A stretch of DNA of 45,591 nucleotides. Origin: QHCE01 sp041743105. GTDB taxonomy: Bacteria > Actinomycetota > Actinomycetes > Mycobacteriales > QHCE01. Each line of letters begins with the position of its first letter. The stretch's first letter is position 1. The position numbers were made by a program, and so were the translations under genes. Below the pieces are notes generated by a model. That model saw only the letters and a list, made by a program, of their open reading frames with translations, did no database searches and was not told where the DNA came from. Of this stretch, positions 17,370 through 25,130 are shown one piece after another. Where the stretch lies: positions 1-45,591 of the forward strand of contig JBGTNI010000046.1 of the NCBI GenBank assembly GCA_041743105.1, written 5' to 3'.

Positions 17370-18604
17370 GACGAGTACGCGCTGTTTTCTTCGACGTAGC
17401 CGTGCGAGAGGTCGGTGGTGAGGATGGTCGCCTCAGCCTCACCGAGGCCGAGCTCGATCACCACCGTGATCTGCCGTCCGGACAAGTCGACGGCCGAGCG
17501 GTCTTCGCAGCGGGTACCGTTGTCCATGACCCGGACTCCGTTGATGACGATCGAAAGCCGGTTCGGGTCGATCTCAGCAGAGGCGCGGCCAAGCGCCATT
17601 GCGATTCGACCCCAGTTGGGGTCCGAGCCGAATAGCGCGGTCTTCACCAGGTTGTCTTCGGCAACCACCCGACCGATCGCAATAGCGTCAGTTTCACTGA
17701 CCGCGCCACGGACGACGATCTCGGTTTCCTTTGTCGCGCCTTCGGCGCCGCCTTGCAATTGGCGGACAAGATCCGCGCTGACCGCAGTGAGAAGCTCGGT
17801 AAAATCCGCCGGATCGGGCGCAGCACCCGAGGCACCGGACGCCAGCACAAGGACTGTGTCGTTGGTCGAGGTACCGCCGTCGACGTCAAGGCGGTCGAAG
17901 GTGACTCGAGTCGCCGAACGCAACGCGACATCCAGCGCATCACCGTCCACAACCGCGTCGGTGGTAAGCACGCAGAGCATAGTGGCGAGGTTGGGTGCGA
18001 GCATGCCCGCACCTTTCACAAAACCGCCAATGGACCAGCCCGTCGGACTCGATGCCCACGCCTGCTTGGCGTAGGCATCCGTGGTCAACACCGCGGATGC
18101 GGCGGCAAGCCCAGCTTCAGGTGTGGCGGCGAGTGCGTTAGCCGCGACGTCCACACCCGACAACACGACAGGCATCGGCAACCGGTCCCCGATCAGCCCA
18201 GTTGAGCATACGGCGACGGCGACTGTACCGCAGCCAAGAACCTCAGCCACCTTCTCGGCGGTCGCATGGGCGTCCTGGAAACCCTCCGGGCCGGTACACG
18301 CGTTGGCTCCCCCGGAGTTCAGCACCACAGCGCGGAGGCTGCGGTGCGCGAGCACTTGCGCAGACCACAGCACGGGCGCCGCTTTGACCTTGTTGGTGGT
18401 GAACACGCCGGCGGCGGTGTCGGTTGGGCCGTCGTTCACCACTAGGGCTAGGTCGGGTTCGCCTGTCGCCTTGATCCCCGCGGCTACGCCGGCGGCTCGG
18501 AATCCAGCCGGCGTGGTGACGCCACGGGAGCGGTCGATCGCTTGCGTAACGGTGACCTCGGTAGACAACGTCTCTGTAAGCGAGGTCTGGGTAAACAAAG
18601 TCAT
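17366..18604 (-). CDS. argJ: Glutamate N-acetyltransferase / ornithine acetyltransferase
   Basis: ArgJ recycles the acetyl group from N-acetylornithine to glutamate. The 412-residue proenzyme shows the self-cleavage region KGAGMLAPNLATML, with Thr208 as the expected N-terminal nucleophile of the beta subunit. VLNSGGANACTG near residue 95 and DPNWGRIAMALGR near the C-terminus are family marks. The ATG at 18604 overlaps the argC stop by four bases, so the much longer open frame upstream is not coding. Presence of ArgJ indicates a cyclic acetyl pathway. Its N-terminus is about ten residues longer than common. Confidence 0.96.
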   Translation of the reverse strand: MTLFTQTSLTETLSTEVTVTQAIDRSRGVTTPAGFRAAGVAAGIKATGEPDLALVVNDGPTDTAAGVFTTNKVKAAPVLWSAQVLAHRSLRAVVLNSGGANACTGPEGFQDAHATAEKVAEVLGCGTVAVAVCSTGLIGDRLPMPVVLSGVDVAANALAATPEAGLAAASAVLTTDAYAKQAWASSPTGWSIGGFVKGAGMLAPNLATMLCVLTTDAVVDGDALDVALRSATRVTFDRLDVDGGTSTNDTVLVLASGASGAAPDPADFTELLTAVSADLVRQLQGGAEGATKETEIVVRGAVSETDAIAIGRVVAEDNLVKTALFGSDPNWGRIAMALGRASAEIDPNRLSIVINGVRVMDNGTRCEDRSAVDLSGRQITVVIELGLGEAEATILTTDLSHGYVEENSAYSS

Positions 18605-19626
18605 GGCGCAACTCCCACGGTCGAAAGGCCAGTGATTTCGTCGAGGCCGAGGGCAAGGTTCATGCACTGCACCGCCGCCCCCGCAGTGCCTTTGGTCAAG
18701 TTGTCCAGCGCCGCAACAGCGATGAACCGTCCAGCGTCGAGGTCTACCGCAACTTGCAGGTGCACCGCGTTTGAGCCAAGCGTCGCCCCAGTCGTTGGCC
18801 AACTACCTTCAGGCAGCACGTGCACGAATGGTTCATCGCGATACGCCTTCTCGTATACCGCGCGAGCGGTTTCCAGCTCCGTTCCCGGACTCACAGAGGC
18901 AGAGCACGTCGCGAGAATGCCACGCGACATGGGTGCAAGCACGGGGGTGAAGGAAACCTTCGCTGGTCCCCCCGCAACCGCTGCATAATTTTGCAGAAAT
19001 TCGGGGGTGTGGCGGTGGGAACCACCAACTCCGTAGGCTCTAGCTGAACCCATCACCTCAGAACCGAGGAGGTGGGCTGCGCGGCTTCGACCGGCACCCG
19101 AAGTACCGGATATCGCCACAACGCCAATCTCCGGTTCGATGAGCCCGGCCGCCAACGCAGGCATCATGGCCAGTGACCCGGCAGTGGCGTAACAGCCCGG
19201 CACGGCCACCCGTCTGGCGCCTCGCAAAACCTCCCGCACGCCGGGCAGTTCGGGCAAGCCATACGGCCAACTGCCCGCATATTCGCCGCCGTACCAACGT
19301 TTCCAAGCAATGGGATCGACCAGACGGTGGTCAGGTCCGCAGTCGATTACTACCGCATTCGGGCTTAGTTCTGCCACAACCTCGTCGGATTTACCATGTG
19401 GCAGGGCAAGGAACACCACATCATGGCCAGCAAATTCATGGGCCGCGGTGCTGCCAAGCACCCGTTCGGCCAGCGGGAGCAGGTGCGGGTGATGCTCTCC
19501 CAGCCTGCTCCCCGCGTTGTTCCCGGCGGTCAGCGCGCCGATCTCGACCTCGGGGTGCGCCAACAGCAACCGGAGCAGCTCGCCACCCGCATACCCGCTC
19601 GCGCCAGCTACCGCAATCCGCACCAT
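18601..19626 (-). CDS. argC: N-acetyl-gamma-glutamyl-phosphate reductase
   Basis: ArgC is the NADPH-dependent reductase that forms N-acetylglutamate semialdehyde. The 341-residue product begins MVRIAVAGASGYAGGELLRL (Rossmann motif) and has the catalytic cysteine in VPGCYAT (Cys145), then GTSGAGR and a GGSHRHTPE segment. It is the first gene of argC-J-B-D-F. The promoter is so close that the mRNA would start at or one base before the ATG (leaderless), and a palindromic ArgR-type operator covers it. Confidence 0.96.
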   Translation of the reverse strand: MVRIAVAGASGYAGGELLRLLLAHPEVEIGALTAGNNAGSRLGEHHPHLLPLAERVLGSTAAHEFAGHDVVFLALPHGKSDEVVAELSPNAVVIDCGPDHRLVDPIAWKRWYGGEYAGSWPYGLPELPGVREVLRGARRVAVPGCYATAGSLAMMPALAAGLIEPEIGVVAISGTSGAGRSRAAHLLGSEVMGSARAYGVGGSHRHTPEFLQNYAAVAGGPAKVSFTPVLAPMSRGILATCSASVSPGTELETARAVYEKAYRDEPFVHVLPEGSWPTTGATLGSNAVHLQVAVDLDAGRFIAVAALDNLTKGTAGAAVQCMNLALGLDEITGLSTVGVAP

Positions 19627-19662
19627 ACGAATGAGTATGCACTACGATGCACATTTACTCAA
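19627..19662 (-). promoter_or_regulatory. argC promoter with ArgR-type operator
   Basis: On the minus strand TTGAGT (19662-19657), a 17-bp spacer and CATACT (19639-19634) predict a start around 19627, next to the argC ATG at 19626. The inverted repeat TGAGTA / TACTCA (19632-19637 and 19656-19661) brackets two TGCA cores within this promoter. This resembles actinobacterial ARG boxes, so ArgR bound with arginine would block RNA polymerase. argR itself is not in the window. Confidence 0.6.
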
Positions 19663-19750
19663 TAGTGTCGGTTGTCACGTCGATGACTCCCGCCTGAACG
19701 AGTAGCTGCGTCAATCCGAGCATCGTGTGACCGTGGCATAATGGCGTGCT

Positions 19751-20548
19751 GTGCCCGAGGGTGACACCGTGTATCTCACGGCCAAGCGGCTGAACAGAGC
19801 GCTGACCGGCGAGCTGTTGCTTGTGGGCCAGCTCCGCCATCCGCGTTTGGTGGAGCACGATCTGTCCGGGCTCACCGTGACAGGCGTACGCAGCATCGGC
19901 AAGCACCTGTTCACTCGACTTGACGATGCCCGTACCTTGCACAGCCATTTGCGGATGGACGGCGCATGGCATCTCTATCCGCGGGGTGGGCGTTGGCACC
20001 GCCCGGCCCACCAAGCACGCGCGGTGCTAGCTACGTCCCAGCGCGTCGCCGTAGGATTCGCGCTGCATGACATGGCGCTGCTCGCCACGTGCGACGAGCA
20101 CCAGCTAGTAAGTCATTTGGGCCCGGATTTGCTGGATCCGGCCTGGGGAGATCAGCACACTAAGTTGGCAGCTACTCGGCTCGCCGAACGAGCCTCCGAG
20201 CAGCTAGGAATCGCGCTACTGAATCAACGCGTTATGGCGGGAATCGGAAACCTGTACAAGAACGAGCTGTGTTTCCTGCTTGGAGTCTCGCCGTTTTCAT
20301 CCGTCGGCGACATATCTGCCACGTACGTCGTGACGCTCGCCCGCCGGCTCCTGCTACGCAACGCCGATCGGCCCGAACAGTCGACCACAGGCGAACTTGC
20401 CCCAGGGTGGCAGCATTGGGTGTATGAGCGGGGCGGCAAACCCTGTCGCCGCTGCGGCGAGCGGATACGACGTGAGACGCAAGGATCCGGGGTCTACGCG
20501 CGAAGCACCTACTACTGCCCGCAGTGCCAGCCTAGAGACATGAGCTAG
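19751..20548 (+). CDS. nei2: Endonuclease VIII-type DNA glycosylase Nei2
   Basis: This Fpg/Nei-family glycosylase/AP lyase removes oxidised pyrimidines in base excision repair. The 265-residue protein starts PEGDTVYLTA after the initiator, so the catalytic Pro and Glu are in place; the helix-two-turn-helix appears as LLNQRVMAGIGNLYKNE. The C-terminal zinc finger has CRRC and CPQC pairs. GTG at 19751 is the start because the mature N-terminal proline must follow it directly. In mycobacteria nei2 often neighbours lhr, also present in this window. It is divergent from argC across about 125 bp. Confidence 0.95.
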   Translation: MPEGDTVYLTAKRLNRALTGELLLVGQLRHPRLVEHDLSGLTVTGVRSIGKHLFTRLDDARTLHSHLRMDGAWHLYPRGGRWHRPAHQARAVLATSQRVAVGFALHDMALLATCDEHQLVSHLGPDLLDPAWGDQHTKLAATRLAERASEQLGIALLNQRVMAGIGNLYKNELCFLLGVSPFSSVGDISATYVVTLARRLLLRNADRPEQSTTGELAPGWQHWVYERGGKPCRRCGERIRRETQGSGVYARSTYYCPQCQPRDMS

Positions 20549-20621
20549 CTCGGCGACGCAATGGTGGAAGGATTTGCCGACATGAAAGAAACAGGAAACG
20601 AACACGTCGAGGAGGTTTCAA

Positions 20622-21347
20622 TTACCTCTGGCACTGGGGTGATCGACGTCCGAGGTATCGACGACCATCGGTACGGCAGGCGATCACCTCCAGTTGCTTG
20701 CCTTTGCGCATCAGCAGATGGCCCCGGCGGTACCGTTCCTCCTCGCGCGGCTCACGCAGCATCCGGCCGACTTCGACGAATCCAGCTTCGCCGGCTAGTC
20801 CCGCGAGGTCGTCGATCGGCCACCGGTAGGCTGTCGCCACTTTGTGGTCGAACGCCGTAACCGGCCCATCCTCTGACTCGAAGAAAGCGAGCAAGAGGCG
20901 GCCATCAGGCGAGAGCACCCGCTGGAACTCGGCGAAGTACGAGGGCATGTCCTGCGGTGGGGTGTGAATGACCGAATACCAGGACACGATGCCGTTCAGC
21001 TTGCCGTCGGCCAGGTCCAGGGCGTCCATGGAGCCGACCTCGAACCGCAGGTCGGGGTATGTCTCGCGGGCGAGATCGATCATCACCGGCGACAGGTCGA
21101 CGCCGAAGACATCCAGCCCCAGGTCCCGCAGGTGCGCGGTCACACGTCCAGGGCCGCATCCCAGCTCGGCGACGGGCCCGGCATTGGCGGTCCGCGCGAG
21201 CTCGGCGAATGCAGCGAGCACCGCGCGATCCAGCGGAAGAGCGTCAAGCTCATTGCGGGCGAATTCGTCGTAACGGACGGCCACGGAATCGTAGGCATCC
21301 GCTGTCGCACCGAGATGCGAGGAAGGTTCAGTCACAAGCGAGAACAC
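20622..21347 (-). CDS. SAM-dependent class I methyltransferase
   Basis: The 241-residue product has motif I VAELGCGPGRVTAHL, an acidic post-I residue in VFGVDLSP, and motif IV-like GIVSWYSVIHT, followed by LSPDGRLLLAFF. It belongs to the broad methyltransferase_11/25 type; the substrate cannot be deduced. GTG at 21347 is chosen because GGGGGAGG lies five bases upstream. Earlier in-frame ATGs at 21380 and 21362 precede or overlap that ribosome-binding site. The gene is convergent with nei2 and lies just downstream of the subtilase (gap about 45 bp). Confidence 0.85.
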   Translation of the reverse strand: MFSLVTEPSSHLGATADAYDSVAVRYDEFARNELDALPLDRAVLAAFAELARTANAGPVAELGCGPGRVTAHLRDLGLDVFGVDLSPVMIDLARETYPDLRFEVGSMDALDLADGKLNGIVSWYSVIHTPPQDMPSYFAEFQRVLSPDGRLLLAFFESEDGPVTAFDHKVATAYRWPIDDLAGLAGEAGFVEVGRMLREPREEERYRRGHLLMRKGKQLEVIACRTDGRRYLGRRSPQCQR

Positions 21348-21391
21348 TAAAGCCTCCCCCATCGCGCTGACGACTGACACATCGGACAGGC

Positions 21392-22810
21392 CTAGGTGGG
21401 CCTTGTCGCCTGGTCGCCGGCTGCGTTGTCCGTCGGCATACCGCTATACACCGTCGGAGGGAACCGCGCGAGCACGCCGAGTGCGGCAGGCGCCTCAGTC
21501 CGCGAGTTCACTGCGACTCGACCGGCACTCTGACGCAGCGTCGGCCGATAGGTCCGTTCGGGTCGGTGCGGTAGCAGCATCGTGGAATCTGCCCCGCCGG
21601 CCGAGGTCCGGTGAAGCAGCGGCAGCAAGGTCGCGGGCAGCGCATCCGTCCTGCTCGCCCGCCGCCAGCGCAGCCCATACGCTCCCAAGGACAACACCAC
21701 GACTCCGGCGAGCAGCACCACTGCCGCCGACAAACCACCAGAGTCCACGAACTGCGGCAACGCATCCGGACGTTGGGTAACAGGCCCCGGCGTTAGGGTC
21801 GGTGTCTGGATAGGCCAGCTCGGCACATTCGCGACATTCGTGCCCAGCGCCGCCGCGGGTTGGACCACGCCAAAACCGTACTCGCTGTCACGACCGGCAG
21901 GACCGACGTCTTTGGCGGTTGAGATCAATCGGTTGACAACATTCTTGGCATCGAGCTGCGGATACTGCGACCGCACCAAGGCCGCAACGCCAGCCACGAG
22001 GGCGCTGGCGCCGCTCGTACCGTCGGAGAGCACGTATCCGCTATCGGACACTTGCTTGGGTGCGGGCGAGATGAGCGCAACGGCAGGGGCAGACACAACA
22101 ACTTCGGTGCCTTGCCCAGAGCCCTTCCATGCTTTCAAGTCCCTGTCGAGTCCAGCGACTGCCACCACGCCGGGCACCTTGGCCGGCCAGGCAACGCCCG
22201 ATCCACTCCGCTCGGAATTGCCTGCCGCGGCAACAATCACCACATTGCGATCCAATGCGTATTTGATTGCCGACAGTTCCTCGTTCACCGACACGTCACC
22301 ACCAGGCCGGCCAATGGAGATGTTGATGACATCGGCATCATGATCGACAGCCCATCGAATACCGTCAGCGATCTCATCCACGGTCGGCTTGATCCCAGTG
22401 GAAATCGGCATAATCTTCGACCCGGGTGCCACTCCGAGCACGCTGTTGTCACCAGCGCCTCGACCGGCGATAAGCCCTGCCATAGCACTGCCATGTGCCT
22501 CGACGGTGTCGGCGTCGACGCGACCATCGGGGGCGGCGTCAGTCCCGAAACCCTTCCCTGCCAGCACGCGACCCGCAAGGTCGGGTAACGAGGCGTCCAC
22601 GCCAGAGTCAAGCACAGCTACTGTGACGCCGCTGCCAGTCGAGACGCGGTGCGCCTGCGTAAGCTGCAATGCTCGAACATGCCACTCGTAATCGCGTACC
22701 GTGTCGGCGAGGGCCAGCGTGACCGGCAGTATCGTCCAAGCGAAAAGGACGAGTACAAGCAATACGGCGCGAATTCCGTAAGGCTGAGCCCAACTGCCCT
22801 TGCCGTGCAT
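21392..22810 (-). CDS. Membrane-anchored subtilisin-like protease, mycosin type
   Basis: This 472-residue S8 serine protease has an N-terminal signal peptide (about residues 13-36) and a C-terminal transmembrane helix (about 357-380) followed by a basic stop-transfer, placing the catalytic domain outside the membrane. The triad is visible: Asp68 (VAVLDSGVD), His106 (VEAHGSAMAG) and Ser266 (SDGTSGASA), with oxyanion Asn198 (AAAGNSE). This layout matches type VII secretion-associated mycosins (MycP-like), which process secreted substrates. No esx or ecc genes are nearby, so linkage to a secretion system is unproven. Confidence 0.85.
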   Translation of the reverse strand: MHGKGSWAQPYGIRAVLLVLVLFAWTILPVTLALADTVRDYEWHVRALQLTQAHRVSTGSGVTVAVLDSGVDASLPDLAGRVLAGKGFGTDAAPDGRVDADTVEAHGSAMAGLIAGRGAGDNSVLGVAPGSKIMPISTGIKPTVDEIADGIRWAVDHDADVINISIGRPGGDVSVNEELSAIKYALDRNVVIVAAAGNSERSGSGVAWPAKVPGVVAVAGLDRDLKAWKGSGQGTEVVVSAPAVALISPAPKQVSDSGYVLSDGTSGASALVAGVAALVRSQYPQLDAKNVVNRLISTAKDVGPAGRDSEYGFGVVQPAAALGTNVANVPSWPIQTPTLTPGPVTQRPDALPQFVDSGGLSAAVVLLAGVVVLSLGAYGLRWRRASRTDALPATLLPLLHRTSAGGADSTMLLPHRPERTYRPTLRQSAGRVAVNSRTEAPAALGVLARFPPTVYSGMPTDNAAGDQATRPT

Positions 22811-23032
22811 GTGGCTGCTTCACCTCCCCCAGCTGGGCCGATATAGCCGGGCCCGCATGCCAACTACCTGATAGTTGTAATCTCATCCGGCAACAACTCC
22901 GCTTCGATACATCACACGACGGCGTGCGGCGCGGTACGTTCATTCCACTCTATGCGGTCAAGCATCTTGCGGAGGCATACGAGGCTGCGTCTGACGACAA
23001 ACTCAGACGGTTGTACAGCAAGGAGAACTCCA

Positions 23033-23308
23033 GTGGTGGATGCCTACATCCTCATCCAAGTCAGGTGCGGGGCCGCGCAGCAGGTCGCGGCTGAGCTGGC
23101 AGATGTTCGTGGCGTGGTGGAAGCTCATGCCGTGATGGGACCCTACGATGTCATCGCCTTCGTCCGCGTGGCCGACGCCGATGAGATGGGCGATCTGATC
23201 ATGGATCACATGCACAACCTACCCGGTGTCTCGCGCACGCTCACGTGCTCGGTGATTCCCAGCACCACGAGCCTCAACAGCACGATTCCCAGCAGCACCG
23301 AGCAATGA
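23033..23308 (+). CDS. Lrp/AsnC ligand-binding (RAM) domain protein
   Basis: The 91-residue protein consists of the RAM domain of Lrp/AsnC regulators (VDAYILIQVRCGAAQQVAAE, then HAVMGPYDVIAFVRVAD) without the DNA-binding HTH. Such stand-alone RAM proteins may bind amino acids or modulate full-length Lrp proteins. GTG at 23033 is selected since AGGAG lies seven bases upstream (23021-23025); another GTG follows at once. The last 18 residues are Ser/Thr-rich and contain a duplicated segment. The stop overlaps the next start (ATGA). Confidence 0.88.
   Translation: MVDAYILIQVRCGAAQQVAAELADVRGVVEAHAVMGPYDVIAFVRVADADEMGDLIMDHMHNLPGVSRTLTCSVIPSTTSLNSTIPSSTEQ
23254..23300 (+). repeat. 30-bp-period duplication at the end of the RAM gene
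   Basis: GATTCCCAGCA starts at 23254 and again at 23284, each followed by CACGAGC- or CACCGAGC-like sequence. It encodes IPSTTSLNST then IPSSTEQ. The duplication is just before the overlapping start of the DUF3515 gene. Confidence 0.6.
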
Positions 23309-23883
23309 GTGGACGACTCCACCGGCTGCACAACTCACCGCCGATGCTGGCTGCCATGCTGGCAACCGCGGTGGCGATTCCTGCGGCGGTGATTGCCGGG
23401 GCACTGGCATTCTGGCTATTGCCGCACGACCAGCCGACCACCGCTGGTACACCAGGGTCGGACGTCGAGCCAGTATTGATTACCCCGATCGCCGAAACCG
23501 CGGAGACCGCGACGCAATGCCGAGCATTGCTGACTCGGCTACCGAGCAATCTGCATGGTCCGGAGCGCAAGGTACGTGCCCACGACAGTTCGGCTCCCGC
23601 GCGCCTTCCGGTCGCTGAATACGCTGCGGCGTGGGGCAGACCGGCGGTCGTGCTGCGGTGTGGCGTAAGTAGCCCCGCCGCACTGACGCCGAGCGCACAA
23701 TTGATCGGAGTGAACGGCGTGGAATGGTTCGCCAATTCCAAAGGAACATCGACGGTGTGGACCACCACGTCGCTGCCAGTCCGCGTGGAAGTCACCGTGC
23801 CGCAGAAATACCAGCTAGTGGCCGCGACCCGGATTCTGAATCCCTTGGCGGCACCGCTCCTCGCCACATTTTCGGAGAAGTAG
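23305..23883 (+). CDS. DUF3515-family membrane-anchored protein
   Basis: The 192-residue product has one N-terminal transmembrane segment (MLAAMLATAVAIPAAVIAGA) and an exported domain. It carries marks of the actinobacterial DUF3515 family: CRALLTRLP, WGRPAVVLRCGV and VNGVEWFA. Mycobacterial relatives likewise lie next to ddl. Function unknown; an envelope role is suggested by location only. It is translationally coupled to the RAM gene and convergent with ddl. Confidence 0.85.
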   Translation: MSGRLHRLHNSPPMLAAMLATAVAIPAAVIAGALAFWLLPHDQPTTAGTPGSDVEPVLITPIAETAETATQCRALLTRLPSNLHGPERKVRAHDSSAPARLPVAEYAAAWGRPAVVLRCGVSSPAALTPSAQLIGVNGVEWFANSKGTSTVWTTTSLPVRVEVTVPQKYQLVAATRILNPLAAPLLATFSEK

Positions 23884-23943
23884 CCACGCCGAAATACGGA
23901 CGTTTTCTGCGGAGAACGTCGAGGAACCGGAAACGTCGAGGAA

Positions 23944-25107
23944 TCAGTGCAGCCCGGTACCGCGTCGGAGTGCGGTGGAGATCAATCGGGAGATCAGCTC
24001 CGGGTAGCTCAGGCCGGTGGCCGCCCAGACCTTAGGAAACATCGAGATCGGCGTGAAACCAGGCATGGTATTGATCTCGTTGAGGTAGATCTGATCATCG
24101 GGCGTCAGGAAGAAGTCCACCCGAGCCAGGCTTGCGCCGTCCACCGCTAGGAACGCCCGTGCGGCTATGTCACGGATGTCGTCACTTAGCTGGTCCGGCA
24201 GCCGAGCCGGAACGTCCACTTCGCACGCGTCATCGAGATATTTAGCTTCGAAGTCGTACCATTCATGACCGCGCACGACCCGGATCTCGGCGGGGACGCT
24301 GACATCCGGCGCGCCGCCATCCACAGACTCTAGGACTCCGCATTCGATCTCACGGCCCATGATCGCGGCCTCAACCAGCACCTTCGGGTCGGCTTCCCGA
24401 GCGGTCGCAAGCGCATCATCGAGCTCATCCCAAACGTGCACCTTACTGATACCAACGCTAGAGCCACCGCGCGCCGGTTTGACGAATACCGGCAAACCCA
24501 GACGCTGCTTGTGTTCAGCGCTCAGCTGCTCACCCGCACGCAGCACCACATAGTCCCCGACCGGAAGACCTTCGGCGATCAACAGTTTCTTAGTAAACTC
24601 CTTGTCCATGCAGACTGCCGACGTCAGCACGCCAGGACCGACGTAGGGCAGCTCAGCCATCTCAAGCAGCCCTTGGATAGTGCCGTCCTCGCCGTAGGGA
24701 CCATGCAGTACCGGAAAAACCACGTCCACATCGGCTAGTCGACGCACGCCTTCCTGCGGCTCCACGGCGACCAGGCCACGAGCCGTCGGGTCGGCCGCCA
24801 ACACCACGGCAATCCCATCTTTCACCTCAGGCAATGTGCGCTCCCGGATCTCCAGCTCGGCACGATCTCCTGAGGTGAGCACCCATCGACCCTCAGCAGT
24901 GATCCCGATCTGTATCACGTCGAAGCGGTTGGGATCGATGGCGCCTAGCACGCTACTGGCGCTGATGCATGAGATGGCGTGTTCACTGCTGCGGCCGCCG
25001 AAAATTACCGCTACCCGGGTCCTGCCTCGCGACACAGCAGCTCCAGCGGAACCAGGAGAGATTCCTGACTTGGCGGTATCAGCTGGGGTCTTCACGGCGC
25101 CGACCAT
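23944..25107 (-). CDS. ddl: D-alanine--D-alanine ligase
   Basis: Ddl joins two D-alanines for the peptidoglycan precursor. The 387-residue ATP-grasp enzyme shows VAVIFGGRSSEHAIS, VFPVLHGPYGEDGTIQG, GLPVFVKPARGGSSVGISK, ARVDFFL and NEINTMPGFT. The tyrosine in the FEAKYLDD loop is typical of D-Ala-D-Ala rather than D-Ala-D-Lac enzymes. The first roughly 30 residues are non-conserved, so the start may lie at a GTG four codons in. It follows gpsA by 23 bp, in one operon with gpsA and plsC. Confidence 0.96.
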   Translation of the reverse strand: MVGAVKTPADTAKSGISPGSAGAAVSRGRTRVAVIFGGRSSEHAISCISASSVLGAIDPNRFDVIQIGITAEGRWVLTSGDRAELEIRERTLPEVKDGIAVVLAADPTARGLVAVEPQEGVRRLADVDVVFPVLHGPYGEDGTIQGLLEMAELPYVGPGVLTSAVCMDKEFTKKLLIAEGLPVGDYVVLRAGEQLSAEHKQRLGLPVFVKPARGGSSVGISKVHVWDELDDALATAREADPKVLVEAAIMGREIECGVLESVDGGAPDVSVPAEIRVVRGHEWYDFEAKYLDDACEVDVPARLPDQLSDDIRDIAARAFLAVDGASLARVDFFLTPDDQIYLNEINTMPGFTPISMFPKVWAATGLSYPELISRLISTALRRGTGLH

Positions 25108-25130
25108 ACCGTCTCGACCGCGTTGCCGTG

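Noticed and set aside
20561..20860. 99-codon plus-strand frame after nei2
   Set aside because: The first 40 residues look plausible and an ATG has a nearby GGAAGG, but most of it overlaps the methyltransferase on the other strand and becomes Arg/Pro-rich. Not enough support.
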